A stretch of 64,000 bases of DNA from an uncultured Oscillospiraceae bacterium (GCA_951801655.1 CATONV010000002.1:34977-98976); one strand, 5' to 3'; positions 10,035-19,808 are shown, counted from the stretch's first letter. Notes: generated from the letters alone by a model not told the origin. Translations and numbers: made by a program.

Positions 10035-10106
10035 TACCCGGGCCTCTCCCGGAAGGGGGAGGCCCGTCACTTCATTTAAGGGCCAATGCCCTGAACAGGA
10101 GGAGCC

Positions 10107-10559
10107 ATGCGCTTAAAAACCAAGTATTTCGGTGAGATCGACTGTCCTGAGGAGGGGAGACTCCAGTTTCCGGACGGGCTGTTCGGATTTGAAGAGGAGA
10201 AGGAATTCTTTCTGCTGCCCTTCGAGGGCAGCGAGGGCAGCCTTCTCTGCTTCCAAAGTGCCGTGACGCCCGGGCTGGCCTTTGTGGCCGTGAATCCATT
10301 CTCCCTGAAGCCGGATTACACTCCGGTTCTCACCGCCGGGGAGCTGAAGGCTATGGGAGTGGAGCGCAGCGAGGATTTGTGCTTCTACTCTCTGTGCGTG
10401 GTGCGCAGCCCGGTGGGCGACAGCACGGTGAACCTGCGCTGTCCTGTGGCGGTCAACGACCAGACCCGGCGGGCCGTTCAGGTCATCCTGGAGGAAGGCG
10501 GCTACCATATGCACCACCTGCTGTCAGAGTTCGGCCGGGAGGAGGGCGCGCCATGCTGA
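10107..10559 (+). CDS. fliW: Flagellar assembly factor FliW
   Basis: MRLKTKYFGEIDCPEEGRLQFPDGLFGFEEEKEFFLLP; overlaps csrA. Confidence 0.95.
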   Translation: MRLKTKYFGEIDCPEEGRLQFPDGLFGFEEEKEFFLLPFEGSEGSLLCFQSAVTPGLAFVAVNPFSLKPDYTPVLTAGELKAMGVERSEDLCFYSLCVVRSPVGDSTVNLRCPVAVNDQTRRAVQVILEEGGYHMHHLLSEFGREEGAPC

Positions 10560-10789
10560 TTTTACAGCGGAAGGAGGGGGAATCTCTCCTGATCGGGGAC
10601 GAGGTGGAGGTCACCGTCCTGGCTGTGGAGGCGGGGAGAGTGCGTCTGGCCATCCAGGCGCCCCGAAGCGTTACCATTCTGCGCAGCGAACTGAAGGGGG
10701 CCGTTCAGGCCAACCGGGAGGCGGCGGAAGACGAGGCATCCCCTCTGGCGCTGCTGGGCGTGCTGAAAGAACAGGGAAAAAAGGAATAA
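10553..10789 (+). CDS. csrA: Carbon storage regulator CsrA
   Basis: MLILQRKEGESLLIGDEVEVTVLAVEAGRVRLAIQAPRSVTILRSEL. Confidence 0.97.
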   Translation: MLILQRKEGESLLIGDEVEVTVLAVEAGRVRLAIQAPRSVTILRSELKGAVQANREAAEDEASPLALLGVLKEQGKKE

Positions 10790-10796
10790 TTTTCAG

Positions 10797-10836
10797 GAAG
10801 ACCATGTGTTTATAGACATATGGTCTTTATTTTGGG
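10797..10836 (+). terminator. Terminator after csrA
   Basis: aagaccat-gtgtttatagacat-atggtctt-tatttt hairpin. Confidence 0.7.
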
Positions 10837-11051
10837 GGCCGAAGACACGGAAATGTATGTTCCGGGCGAAAAGTGAAAAACACGGGAACGGCAGGCGGAC
10901 AAATTGACGTAATTTACCATTGCATTTAAAGGGAATATGCGGTATTCTATAAATTGTTACCGTTGGGAAGTGCCCCGGCTGCAGTTGCAGGGAGGGGCGC
11001 GGTTTCATACATCGAAACGGAAAATCTGCAAAGATAAATTTGACCAATGTC

Positions 11052-11080
11052 TTGCAATAACAGGGAAAATGCGCTATAAT
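11052..11080 (+). promoter_or_regulatory. Sigma-A promoter for the flgB-led operon
   Basis: TTGCAA-N17-TATAAT, about 140 nt upstream of flgB. Confidence 0.75.
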
Positions 11081-11222
11081 GGAAAGCGTCGTACCAAGCG
11101 GAACATGGGTTAAGCATGTGTGAAAAATCTGACCTGACCCTTGCGGAGGCCGTAGTGTTGTGGTATGATAGCAGGAAATAACACATAAAGTGATTCCAGG
11201 TTTTATGAAGGAGGGAGTCTCC

Positions 11223-11618
11223 ATGTCTGATCTGCTGTACAGCAACTCTCAGCTGATGCTGGAGAGGGCCATGAACTTTCAGTGGACCAAGCAGGTTACC
11301 ATCAACGACAATATTGTAAACGCCGAGACGCCCAACTACAAGGCGAAGTACGTCACCTTTGAAGAGGCGCTGGACGCCAGTATCCGCTCCGCCCTGAACA
11401 GAGACAGAGGACGCCTCTCCTCAATGCGCTCTGCCATTGACCGTGCGCAGGCCGTTGTCCACGTGGCCGACCGGGAGAGTATGCGCATGGACGATAACGG
11501 CGTCAACGTGATCGAGCAGGAGACAGAGGCTACCCGCAATGCCTATCAGATGCAGTACACCATAGACGCCATCAGCAGCAACCTGTCGCTGCTGCGCACC
11601 CTGATCCGCGGGCAATAA
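11223..11618 (+). CDS. flgB: Flagellar basal-body rod protein FlgB
   Basis: QVTINDNIVNAETPNYKAKYVTFEEAL; RBS gaaggaggg. Confidence 0.95.
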   Translation: MSDLLYSNSQLMLERAMNFQWTKQVTINDNIVNAETPNYKAKYVTFEEALDASIRSALNRDRGRLSSMRSAIDRAQAVVHVADRESMRMDDNGVNVIEQETEATRNAYQMQYTIDAISSNLSLLRTLIRGQ

Positions 11619-11681
11619 CAATGAATACCGCAGAGTGCGTGACTCTGCGGCCGATGTTTATCGATCCTGGAGGGGATACAT

Positions 11682-12146
11682 ATGGCTTTTATCAGTTCCA
11701 TTGATGTGATCGGTTCGGGCTTTACTGCCCAACAGCAGCGACTGGATATCATCTCTGAGAACATTGTCAACATGGGTACCACCCGAACAGAAAACGGCGA
11801 GGGGCCCTACCGCAGAAAGGTTGTTGTTTTCCAAGCTGACAACGGCACCGGCCGATTCCGGGATGTCTTGGCCCGAACCCGAAACGGAAGGGGAGGACGC
11901 TGGAATACCGAGACCGTTGCGGGCGTCCGGGTGGCGGAGATCAACGAGGACCCATCGGACTTTAAACTAAAGTACGATCCCGAGGATCCCGACGCCAATG
12001 AGGACGGCTACGTGGAGATGCCCAATGTGGACCTGGTGAAGGAGATCACCGACGGCATGGCTGCCAGCCAAGCCTTCTCCGCTAACGTCACCGCGTTTAA
12101 TCTGCTGAAAGCTGTGATTTCCAAGGGACTGGAAATCGGCAAGTGA
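11682..12146 (+). CDS. flgC: Flagellar basal-body rod protein FlgC
   Basis: IDVIGSGFTAQQQRLDIISENIVNMGTTRTENGEGPYRRKVVVF...VEMPNVDLVKEITDGMAASQAFSANVTAFNLLK. Confidence 0.95.
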   Translation: MAFISSIDVIGSGFTAQQQRLDIISENIVNMGTTRTENGEGPYRRKVVVFQADNGTGRFRDVLARTRNGRGGRWNTETVAGVRVAEINEDPSDFKLKYDPEDPDANEDGYVEMPNVDLVKEITDGMAASQAFSANVTAFNLLKAVISKGLEIGK

Positions 12147-12193
12147 GATTTTCTAGGTCAGGTCTGGTTTTTGTCCGGAGGGCAGGAGGCCCG

Positions 12194-12277
12194 ATGGCTG
12201 AAATTTGGTCTGGCCTGGATTTGCGCTATGGGATACAGTTGTATCCGGAATTTTCCCCGGAAATTTGGAGGTTTTGA
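12194..12277 (+). CDS. Candidate 27-aa upstream ORF preceding fliE
   Basis: SD ggcaggagg then ATG; MAEIWSGLDLRYGIQLYPEFSPEIWRF; stop 2 nt before fliE ATG. Confidence 0.35.
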   Translation: MAEIWSGLDLRYGIQLYPEFSPEIWRF

Positions 12278-12279
12278 AT

Positions 12280-12585
12280 ATGGAATTTACACCTATCGCC
12301 CCCATCCGCCCCCTGTTTGATGCGGCGGAGACCCAGAGTACGCAGAGTGCCCGGAACGCCGGAGGTACCCTGTTTGCCACTGTGTTCCAGTCTGCGATCG
12401 ACAATGTGCGAGAGACTGACGCACAGCGGGTAGAGCTGGAGTATAAGCTGGCCACCGGTCAGCTGGACAATCCCGCCGAGTTAACCCTGGCCGCCTCCAA
12501 GGCGTCCAACTCCGCGCTGCTGCTGATGGAGCTGCGCAACAAGGCGCTGGATGTGTATAACGAACTGATGCGCATTTCCCTGTAA
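12280..12585 (+). CDS. fliE: Flagellar hook-basal body complex protein FliE
   Basis: VFQSAIDNVRETDAQRVELEYKLATGQLDNPAELTLAASKASNSALLLMELRNKALDVYNELMRISL. Confidence 0.95.
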   Translation: MEFTPIAPIRPLFDAAETQSTQSARNAGGTLFATVFQSAIDNVRETDAQRVELEYKLATGQLDNPAELTLAASKASNSALLLMELRNKALDVYNELMRISL

Positions 12586-12619
12586 GGAACCTTGAGATAA
12601 TTGTCCGGAGGGATCCAAG

Positions 12620-14260
12620 TTGCAGAAATTTCAGACAAAGCTGAAAGAGCTGTGGGAAAAGCTCAAAGGCTTTTTTCAAAAACTGAATAAAAAAATGCGG
12701 ATCCTGCTGGGCGTGTGTCTGGCTGTGATCCTGGTCGTCGCCATTGCGCTGGCGCTGTGGATGAATCGAAAGGAATACGCCGTCCTGTACACCGGGCTGA
12801 CGGCCAACGATACCAGTACGGTGATTCAGTTCCTGAACAACAACGGAATTACGGATTTCCAGATCAAGGACGACTCCATTCTGGTGCCGGCGGGGCGGGA
12901 AGGCCAGCTTCAGGCCCAGCTGGCCCTGTCCGGGGATCTGAATTCCGGCTTCCTGTATCCGTACTATACCGACAATACATCCATGACCTCCACCTCTGAG
13001 GAGAGAGACCGGGCATGGCTGATCTCCGTTCAGCAGCGGCTGGAGTCTACCATCGCGCTGTACGACGGAGTCCGGAGCGCCACGGTGCAGATTACTCCAG
13101 GCACGCAGCAGGTCTACCTCATTCAGGACAGCGCCACCCCCTCTGCGGCGGCGGTGACCATTACGCCGGACGGCAATCGCCGGCTGGACGACAATGTGAT
13201 CAGAGCCATCCGCAACATTGTCAGCCATAGCGTGGAACGGCTGAACATTGAAAATGTCAGCATTGAGGATATCTACGGCAATCAATACTCAGACAACAGC
13301 GCTGTCTCTATGGCCGGCCAGGCCACGGCCCTGAAGCTGGAGCACGAGGAGCGCATCAGCAACAATATCCGCAGCCAGATTCTCCAGACGATGGGAGCGA
13401 TCTACGGCGAGGACAACGTGAAGGTGGGCGTGATCTGCAATGTGGACGTGAGCCGCAAGATCGTGGACCGCACTACCTACAATCAGCCCAGCGGTTCGGT
13501 GGAGGGCGGCGGCCTGATCCTGAACGACACCATCTTCTGGGAAAAGATCACCGACGGCAGCGAGCCGGTAGGGGGAACGGTGGGCACTACTACCAACTCT
13601 GATATCCCCCTCCAGCCCGACCTGAACCCCACCCTGAACGGAAATGAGAACTACGCCGGCGAGTCCATTGAACGGGAGCACGGCGTGGACACCACCAAGG
13701 AGCAGGAGGAAATCCTGGAGGGCCGACTCTCCGACCTGCGGGTAACAGTGGTGGTCAACCAGAACTGCACCAACGCGGGTGCGCTGTCTATCGACGCTTT
13801 GCGCGACCAGGTGGCCACCCTCTCCGGCATCGGCACGGACGACCCTCTGAACCGGGTCCATGTGAGCATCGCGCCCTTTGACAAGGACAATGTGCCCGTC
13901 ACACCCCCCAACGGCGGTATTCTGCTGCAGGGTGGCTGGGTACTCTATGCCGCGATCGGCGGACTGCTCCTGTTTATCATCCTGCTGCTCGTTGTTATTC
14001 TGTTGTCCAGAAGCCGCAAGAAGAAGCGGCTGGCCGAGCAGAGGGCGCTGGAGGAAGAGATGGCTTTGGCTGCGGCAGAGGCCGAGGCGGCCGCTATTAT
14101 CGCAGCGGCGCCGCCTACCGGCGGAGCCGATATCATGGAAGTCAACACCGAGAAGAGTATGGAGCTGCGTAAGAGTGTGCGGCAGTTCGCCCAGAACAAC
14201 CCGGAGATTGCCGCTCAGATGGTGAAGGCTTGGCTGAAGGGAGATGACAGCAGTGGCTGA
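12620..14260 (+). CDS. fliF: Flagellar MS-ring protein FliF
   Basis: YAVLYTGLTANDTSTVIQFLNNNGI...NPEIAAQMVKAWLKGD; TTG start. Confidence 0.96.
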   Translation: MQKFQTKLKELWEKLKGFFQKLNKKMRILLGVCLAVILVVAIALALWMNRKEYAVLYTGLTANDTSTVIQFLNNNGITDFQIKDDSILVPAGREGQLQAQLALSGDLNSGFLYPYYTDNTSMTSTSEERDRAWLISVQQRLESTIALYDGVRSATVQITPGTQQVYLIQDSATPSAAAVTITPDGNRRLDDNVIRAIRNIVSHSVERLNIENVSIEDIYGNQYSDNSAVSMAGQATALKLEHEERISNNIRSQILQTMGAIYGEDNVKVGVICNVDVSRKIVDRTTYNQPSGSVEGGGLILNDTIFWEKITDGSEPVGGTVGTTTNSDIPLQPDLNPTLNGNENYAGESIEREHGVDTTKEQEEILEGRLSDLRVTVVVNQNCTNAGALSIDALRDQVATLSGIGTDDPLNRVHVSIAPFDKDNVPVTPPNGGILLQGGWVLYAAIGGLLLFIILLLVVILLSRSRKKKRLAEQRALEEEMALAAAEAEAAAIIAAAPPTGGADIMEVNTEKSMELRKSVRQFAQNNPEIAAQMVKAWLKGDDSSG

Positions 14261-15269
14261 AGTCGCGAAAGCTGAATTAACATATCCTCAAAAGGCGGCG
14301 GCGGTCATCGTCTCTCTGGGCGCCGACAAGGCGTCCGGCCTGTACCAGTACATGGAACCGGAAGAGATTGAAGCCCTTACTCTGGAGGTGGCCCGGCTGG
14401 GGATGCTGGACTCGGAACAGACCGAGGCGGTACTCACCGAGTTCTACCAGAATTGCATGACCAGCAAGGCGGTAACCGAGGGCGGACTGGAGTACGCCCG
14501 TACCGTGCTGGAGAAGGCCTTCGGCAACCAGACTGCTCTGGCCCTGCTGGAAAAGGTGACCAAGTCCCTGAAGAACCGGGAATTTGCCTTCCTGGACAAG
14601 GCGGATGTGAAAGCCCTGTATTCCGCCCTTCAGAACGAGCGTCCCCAGACCATGGCCCTGGTGCTGTCCTACGTGGACCCGGACAAGGCGGCCGGCGTAA
14701 TCGAGCAGCTGGAGCCACGCCGACAAATCAGAGTGGTGGAGGCCATCGCCACCATGGAGAGTGCCTCCCCCACCGCCATCAAGACCATCGAGGCGGAGAT
14801 GGAGCGCAAGTTCTCCAGCATCATCACTCAGTCCAATGTCAAGGTGGGCGGCATCGACTACGTGGCCGGCATCATGAACAACCTGGACCGCTCCAGCGAA
14901 AAGTCTATCTTCGACGGTTTGTCCGCCCACAACTCCGAGCTGGCCGACGAGATCCGCAAGCGGATGTTCGTGTTTGAGGATATTATCACCATGGATGACC
15001 GCTCGGTGCAGCGGTTTGTCCGGGACTGCGATCCCAGAGATCTGGTGCTGGCCCTGAAGACCGCCAACGCCGACGTGTCCAACAAGTTGTTCACCAATAT
15101 GTCCGCCCGTATGGCCGAGAGTATCAGAGACGACCTGGAGGTTACCACCAACGTACGTATGAAGGACGTGGAGGACGCTCAGCAGCGCATTGTGGGCGTC
15201 ATCCGCGACCTAGAGGAGAGAAACGAAATCATCATCATGAAGGGCGGAAAGGACGATATCATTGCGTAA
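14244..15269 (+). CDS. fliG: Flagellar motor switch protein FliG
   Basis: LTYPQKAAAVIVSLGADKASGLYQYMEPEEIEALTLEVARLG...MFVFEDIITMDDRSVQRFVRDCDPRDLVLALK. Confidence 0.97.
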   Translation: MTAVAEVAKAELTYPQKAAAVIVSLGADKASGLYQYMEPEEIEALTLEVARLGMLDSEQTEAVLTEFYQNCMTSKAVTEGGLEYARTVLEKAFGNQTALALLEKVTKSLKNREFAFLDKADVKALYSALQNERPQTMALVLSYVDPDKAAGVIEQLEPRRQIRVVEAIATMESASPTAIKTIEAEMERKFSSIITQSNVKVGGIDYVAGIMNNLDRSSEKSIFDGLSAHNSELADEIRKRMFVFEDIITMDDRSVQRFVRDCDPRDLVLALKTANADVSNKLFTNMSARMAESIRDDLEVTTNVRMKDVEDAQQRIVGVIRDLEERNEIIIMKGGKDDIIA

Positions 15270-16125
15270 CATCCTGAAGGGGTTCCTGGAGACCAAAGCG
15301 GAGACTTACGTTCTGCCCGACGCCAATGAGATCCGCCTTGAGGGAGAGGAGGAGTTTCTCCCCCAGGCGGAGGAGGAGCCGGTTTCCGAACAGCCGCTGG
15401 ACATTACCATCGGCGGGGAGGAGACGGAGAAGCAGGCGGAACCGGAGCCGCCCCCCGAACCAAAGAAGGAGACCCCTGTCCACTATGCCCAGCTGCAGGC
15501 CGAACTGATCTTGAATCAGGCCCGGGAGGAAGCGGAACAGATCCTGGCCCAGGCCCGGGAACAGGCGCTGGGCGAGCAGGAGGAGATCCGGGCGGGCGCC
15601 CGGGACGAGGGCTACCGGGACGGTTATGCGCAGGGTATTGCCAAGGCCATGGACGACTCGGTCCGAGATCGGGAGGCCACTGCCGCCCGGCTGGAGAAAG
15701 AGGTCAAGGCCTTTCTGGAGAAGGCCTCGCTGGCCCGGGAGGAGATGCTTCTCCAGACGCGGGAAGAGCTGCTGGAGTTGTGCTTGTCCATTGCTGAAAA
15801 AGTGGTGCGGGTAAGCCTGAAAAGCAGCAGCGAGGTCATCGTCCGCATGATTCAAACCGCTACTGAGAGAATGAAGCGGCAGGAGTGGGTCCATATCTAT
15901 ATCTCCGGCTGCGATGCCCGCCAGATGGCGCAGATATCCCCGGCCCTCACCACCACCCTGGGCGCTCTGTCCCAGCACATCAAGGTGGTCCCCATGGGAG
16001 ATGACGAGGGCGGCACCTGTATCGTGGAGACTCCGGAAGAGATTGCGGACGCCAGCGTGTCTACCCAGATGTCCAACATTCGGGATGTTCTCTACGACCA
16101 GATGGGGGCCTACTGGTCCCAGTAA
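15262..16125 (+). CDS. fliH: Flagellar assembly protein FliH
   Basis: Position fliG-fliI; Glu-rich N-terminus, FliH/V-ATPase E-like C-terminus; TTG start. Confidence 0.88.
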   Translation: MRNILKGFLETKAETYVLPDANEIRLEGEEEFLPQAEEEPVSEQPLDITIGGEETEKQAEPEPPPEPKKETPVHYAQLQAELILNQAREEAEQILAQAREQALGEQEEIRAGARDEGYRDGYAQGIAKAMDDSVRDREATAARLEKEVKAFLEKASLAREEMLLQTREELLELCLSIAEKVVRVSLKSSSEVIVRMIQTATERMKRQEWVHIYISGCDARQMAQISPALTTTLGALSQHIKVVPMGDDEGGTCIVETPEEIADASVSTQMSNIRDVLYDQMGAYWSQ

Positions 16126-16137
16126 GAGGAGAACGGT

Positions 16138-17439
16138 ATGTTTCGAGAGCTGATCCCATCCGTCCGCTCCGCCGAGACGGTGGGCAGAACGGGAAAAATC
16201 GAAAATATCGTGGGCATGTCCATTGAGGCCTCCGGTGGCCGCGCCGCCATCGGCGATATCTGCCGCATCTACTCCAACGAGTCGGGAGGCCAGATCCCCG
16301 CCGAGGTGGTGGGCTTCAAAAATGACCACATCCTGCTGATGCCCTACGCCAACATGAGTGGGATTTCTGCGGGCAACTTTGTCCGCAACACTGGAAAGCG
16401 CCTTACCCTTCCGGTGGGACCCTTTCTGCGGGGGCGGGTGATCAACGCGCTGGGGCAGCCTATTGACGGGCTAGAGCCCTTCCAGCGGGGAGACACCTTC
16501 TCTGTGGACAGTACCTACATTAACCCCATGGCCCGCCCCCCTATTCGGGAACGGATGGAGTTCGGAGTCAAGGCCATCGACAGCCTGCTGACTATCGGCA
16601 AGGGCCAGCGTATTGGAATCTTCGCCGGTTCTGGTGTGGGCAAATCCACTCTGATGGGCATGATTGCCAAAAACGTAAAGGCGGACATTAACGTTATCGC
16701 CCTGGTGGGCGAGCGCGGCCGCGAGGTTTTGGAGTTCATGCAGAAGGACCTGGGAGAAGAGGGCATGCGCCGAAGCGTGCTGGTGGTAGCCACCAGCGAC
16801 CAGCCCGCCATGCTGCGGATGAAATGTCCCAGCGTGGCCACCAGCATCGCCGAGTACTTCAGCGGTCAGGGCTACGACGTGTTGCTGATGATGGACTCCC
16901 TGACCCGTTTCGCCATGGCCCAGCGGGAAATCGGCCTGGCCATCGGGGAGCCGCCGGTGGCCAGAGGATACACGCCCTCCATGTACGCGGAAATGCCCAA
17001 GCTGCTGGAACGCAGCGGAAACTTCGAAAAGGGTTCTATTACCGGCGTCTACACCGTATTGGTAGAGGGCGACGATACCAACGAGCCCATCGCCGACACG
17101 GTCCGGGGCATTCTGGACGGCCACATCGTCCTCTCCCGGCAGCTGGCCAACGCCAACCACTTCCCCGCCATCGACGTGGGGGCCAGCATCTCCCGTCTGA
17201 TGGTGGAGATTGTCTCCCCGGAGCACCGGAAGCTGGCCGGCCAGCTGAGAGACATCATGGGCGTGTACGAGAAAAACGCCGACCTGGTGTCCATCGGCGC
17301 CTACAAGTCGGGCACCAATCCCAAGCTGGACCACGCGCTGTCCAAGATGGACGCCATCAACCAGTTCCTGATGCAGGGCACAGACGAGGCTTTCTCCTAC
17401 GAGGAGAGTTTGGCGCAGCTGCGGCGTATTCTGAAATAG
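16138..17439 (+). CDS. fliI: Flagellum-specific ATPase FliI
   Basis: GIFAGSGVGKSTLMGMIAKN Walker A; VALVGERGREVLEFM-type; LLMMDSLTRFAMAQREIGLAIGEPP. Confidence 0.97.
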   Translation: MFRELIPSVRSAETVGRTGKIENIVGMSIEASGGRAAIGDICRIYSNESGGQIPAEVVGFKNDHILLMPYANMSGISAGNFVRNTGKRLTLPVGPFLRGRVINALGQPIDGLEPFQRGDTFSVDSTYINPMARPPIRERMEFGVKAIDSLLTIGKGQRIGIFAGSGVGKSTLMGMIAKNVKADINVIALVGERGREVLEFMQKDLGEEGMRRSVLVVATSDQPAMLRMKCPSVATSIAEYFSGQGYDVLLMMDSLTRFAMAQREIGLAIGEPPVARGYTPSMYAEMPKLLERSGNFEKGSITGVYTVLVEGDDTNEPIADTVRGILDGHIVLSRQLANANHFPAIDVGASISRLMVEIVSPEHRKLAGQLRDIMGVYEKNADLVSIGAYKSGTNPKLDHALSKMDAINQFLMQGTDEAFSYEESLAQLRRILK

Positions 17440-17448
17440 CGTGACCGA

Positions 17449-17524
17449 TGCAGGGGCGGATATCATCTGTCCGGAAGCATATTTTCTCTTAAGATTCTGC
17501 GGACGTGTGATATGCGCCCCTGCA
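17449..17524. repeat. Imperfect palindrome (MITE/REP-like) in fliI-fliJ gap
   Basis: TGCAGGGGCGgATATCAtctGTCCG ... CGGACgtgTGATATgCGCCCCTGCA, 25-nt arms with 4 mismatches. Confidence 0.7.
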
Positions 17525-17558
17525 CAGGAAATCCCTCTAAAAAGGAGAGATTTAACGG

Positions 17559-18011
17559 ATGAAAAAATTCCGCTTTTCACTGGAGACCGTTTTGGATTAC
17601 AAAAATCAGGCCTTGGACGCCCTCCGGGCGGAGCACGCCAGCCTTCTGGCCCGGGTGCGGAACCAGGAGCAGGTAATTGAGGATCTGGAGACGGAACACC
17701 GCCAGGCGGACCAGGAGTTTACTCAGCGGAAGCTGGAGGGCATCAATGTGGTGGACGCCCTGAGCTATGAGACCTACCTGCGCTCTCTGGAGCAGAAGCT
17801 GCAGGAGGAGTATCGAAAGCTGGAAAAGCTGCGCCATATGGAGGAGCAGAAGCGGAGCCAGGTGGTGGAAGCCCGGAAGGAGACGGCCACCATTGAGAAG
17901 CTGAAGGAGCACAAGCTGGAGGATTACCGCAAAGCGGAACAGAAGGACGAGGAACAGCGCATTGAGGAGTTTGTCTCCACCACCCGCGCCATGGCGGCAA
18001 TGGGTATGTAA
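17559..18011 (+). CDS. fliJ: Flagellar export protein FliJ
   Basis: MKKFRFSLETVLDYKNQALDALRAEHASLLARVRNQEQVI; coiled coil; after fliI. Confidence 0.92.
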   Translation: MKKFRFSLETVLDYKNQALDALRAEHASLLARVRNQEQVIEDLETEHRQADQEFTQRKLEGINVVDALSYETYLRSLEQKLQEEYRKLEKLRHMEEQKRSQVVEARKETATIEKLKEHKLEDYRKAEQKDEEQRIEEFVSTTRAMAAMGM

Positions 18012-18076
18012 CAAGGTGAGTTACACTTTTTAAGTGTTTCTCTATAGAACGGGTCACAGGAAGGAGGTGAACGCAA

Positions 18077-18604
18077 GTGAGTACGCCGCTTTCATTCTGT
18101 GATGTCAGCGCACGGTATGGGCAGACGCCCGTTCCTCAGCCGACCGTTGAGGGACAGACCGGCTGGAACCCCAAGCGACTCTTTTTGGATCTTATGCTCA
18201 AGTTCCGGGAACAGCAGGAGGAGAACGCGAAGCAGGCCGAGGAAGATGCTCTGATGGCCATGATCGACGCCATGAACGCCTCGGAAGAGGACAAAGCGTC
18301 GGGCAAGACGGAGAGAACTCTGACCGATTCCCTGGCAAATGCCGGCAAGGCCATCACGGCCCAGCACGAGACCGTGCTGGAGGACGGCACCAGGCAGGTG
18401 GAGTGGGTAGACCCCACCACCACGCTGACGGTGCAGGTCCTGATGTCCTGCCTGGGCGACCGGTTCACATGGGAACAGGCCGACAAAATCCAGGAAAACC
18501 AGGACAAAGCCCAGGCCGACCAGGAGCAGGAGAACGTGGAGGAGCGTTTGGAAGTCACACAAGCGCGCAGCCCTGGCGACACCATTGACCCAGACAGCAT
18601 TTGA
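18077..18604 (+). CDS. Hypothetical flagellar-operon protein between fliJ and fliK
   Basis: 175 aa, GTG start with RBS aaggaggtg; Gln/Glu-rich, no family recognised. Confidence 0.75.
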   Translation: MSTPLSFCDVSARYGQTPVPQPTVEGQTGWNPKRLFLDLMLKFREQQEENAKQAEEDALMAMIDAMNASEEDKASGKTERTLTDSLANAGKAITAQHETVLEDGTRQVEWVDPTTTLTVQVLMSCLGDRFTWEQADKIQENQDKAQADQEQENVEERLEVTQARSPGDTIDPDSI

Positions 18605-18621
18605 AAGGAGGTGAAACAGAC

Positions 18622-19791
18622 ATGAACGTAAACGACCAATGGATGCTGGAAAAGATGCAGCAGATGGCCGCCAACATGGCCGCTTCCCTGCCCCAGGCGG
18701 GCCAGAACACCGACGCGGGCAAGCCGGAAAAGGGCGAGAGCTTCAAGGACATGATGAATAAGGCCAAGGACACCAAGGTGGAGGCCCCTAAGAAGGACAC
18801 TGCTGTCCAGAAGAAGGAGCCGGTCCAGAAGACGGAGCAGAAAACGGTCACCGATATGAAGGATCCCCGGATCAAGGCGATGGACCCCGCCACCCAGGCA
18901 CAGATCGCAGCAGGCTTCCTGACCCCGTTGGAGACGGAAAGCGGCGATATCCTGCTTCGGATTGACGCCATGCCCGGCGCGGTGATTATCCCCACGCTGC
19001 CCAATGGTCAGATCGACTGGAGCAAGCCCTTCGTGCTTACCAACAGCGACGGAGAGCAGTTTGAGGTCTATCTGGACCCGGTGAACGGAGAACATGAACT
19101 GTTCCAGTTGATGGACAGCGGCGAGAAGAAGCAGATCGACCTGTTCCCCGAGCAGCCCAAGTCCGATCTTCTGGCCGGCCTGAAAAATCTGGATACGCCG
19201 GTCATGACCGGAGAAGGCAAGGTTACCACTCTGCAGGCGGCTATGGCGGATGCCGATGATCAGGACGACGCCAATTTGGACGCGTCCACGATGGCGGAGA
19301 AGCCCCTGTTTAAGGACGTGGAGGCTGCTCCCATCAAGGTGGGCGAGAACTACCAGCTGGACACCCAGCAGCCCGACATGGATGACAAACTGGCCGACGC
19401 CATCCGCTTTGCGGCCCAGCAGGGACTGCGGCAGATCGAAATCAAGCTGAGTCCTGAGAACCTCGGCAATCTCACTGTGAAGCTGACCCAAGCCTCAGAC
19501 GGTACCCTTCAGGTAGTGCTTCACACGGCCAACGCCAAGGCGGCCAACCTGCTGAATCAGCATTTGGACAATCTGAACGCGGCCCTTCAGGGCTACAATC
19601 AGAGCAGCGAAGTCCGGGTGGAGGTCCAGCGGGGGGAAAACAGCCAGCAGGCCCAGCAGCAGCAGACCGACCCGGACGGCCACAACCAGCAGCAGCAGCA
19701 ACAGCAGCAACACCGGCAGGAGAGTGAGAACAACGGCGATTTTATCCAGAAACTCCGGTTAGGACTGTTTGGGCTGGACGACATTATTTAA
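18622..19791 (+). CDS. fliK: Flagellar hook-length control protein FliK
   Basis: C-terminal GLRQIEIKLSPENLGNLTVKLTQASDGTLQVVLHTANAKAANLLNQHLDNLNAALQ; poly-Q tail. Confidence 0.93.
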   Translation: MNVNDQWMLEKMQQMAANMAASLPQAGQNTDAGKPEKGESFKDMMNKAKDTKVEAPKKDTAVQKKEPVQKTEQKTVTDMKDPRIKAMDPATQAQIAAGFLTPLETESGDILLRIDAMPGAVIIPTLPNGQIDWSKPFVLTNSDGEQFEVYLDPVNGEHELFQLMDSGEKKQIDLFPEQPKSDLLAGLKNLDTPVMTGEGKVTTLQAAMADADDQDDANLDASTMAEKPLFKDVEAAPIKVGENYQLDTQQPDMDDKLADAIRFAAQQGLRQIEIKLSPENLGNLTVKLTQASDGTLQVVLHTANAKAANLLNQHLDNLNAALQGYNQSSEVRVEVQRGENSQQAQQQQTDPDGHNQQQQQQQQHRQESENNGDFIQKLRLGLFGLDDII

Positions 19792-19808
19792 CAGGAGGTG
19801 GAACAATT

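Noticed and set aside
8160-10070. 636-aa minus-strand ORF
   Set aside because: Antisense to flgL and DUF6470, which have recognisable products and RBSs.
19620-19740. CAG/CAA repeat in fliK as a phase-variable switch
   Set aside because: Triplet repeat would change only length, not frame; Gln-rich stretches are common in FliK.
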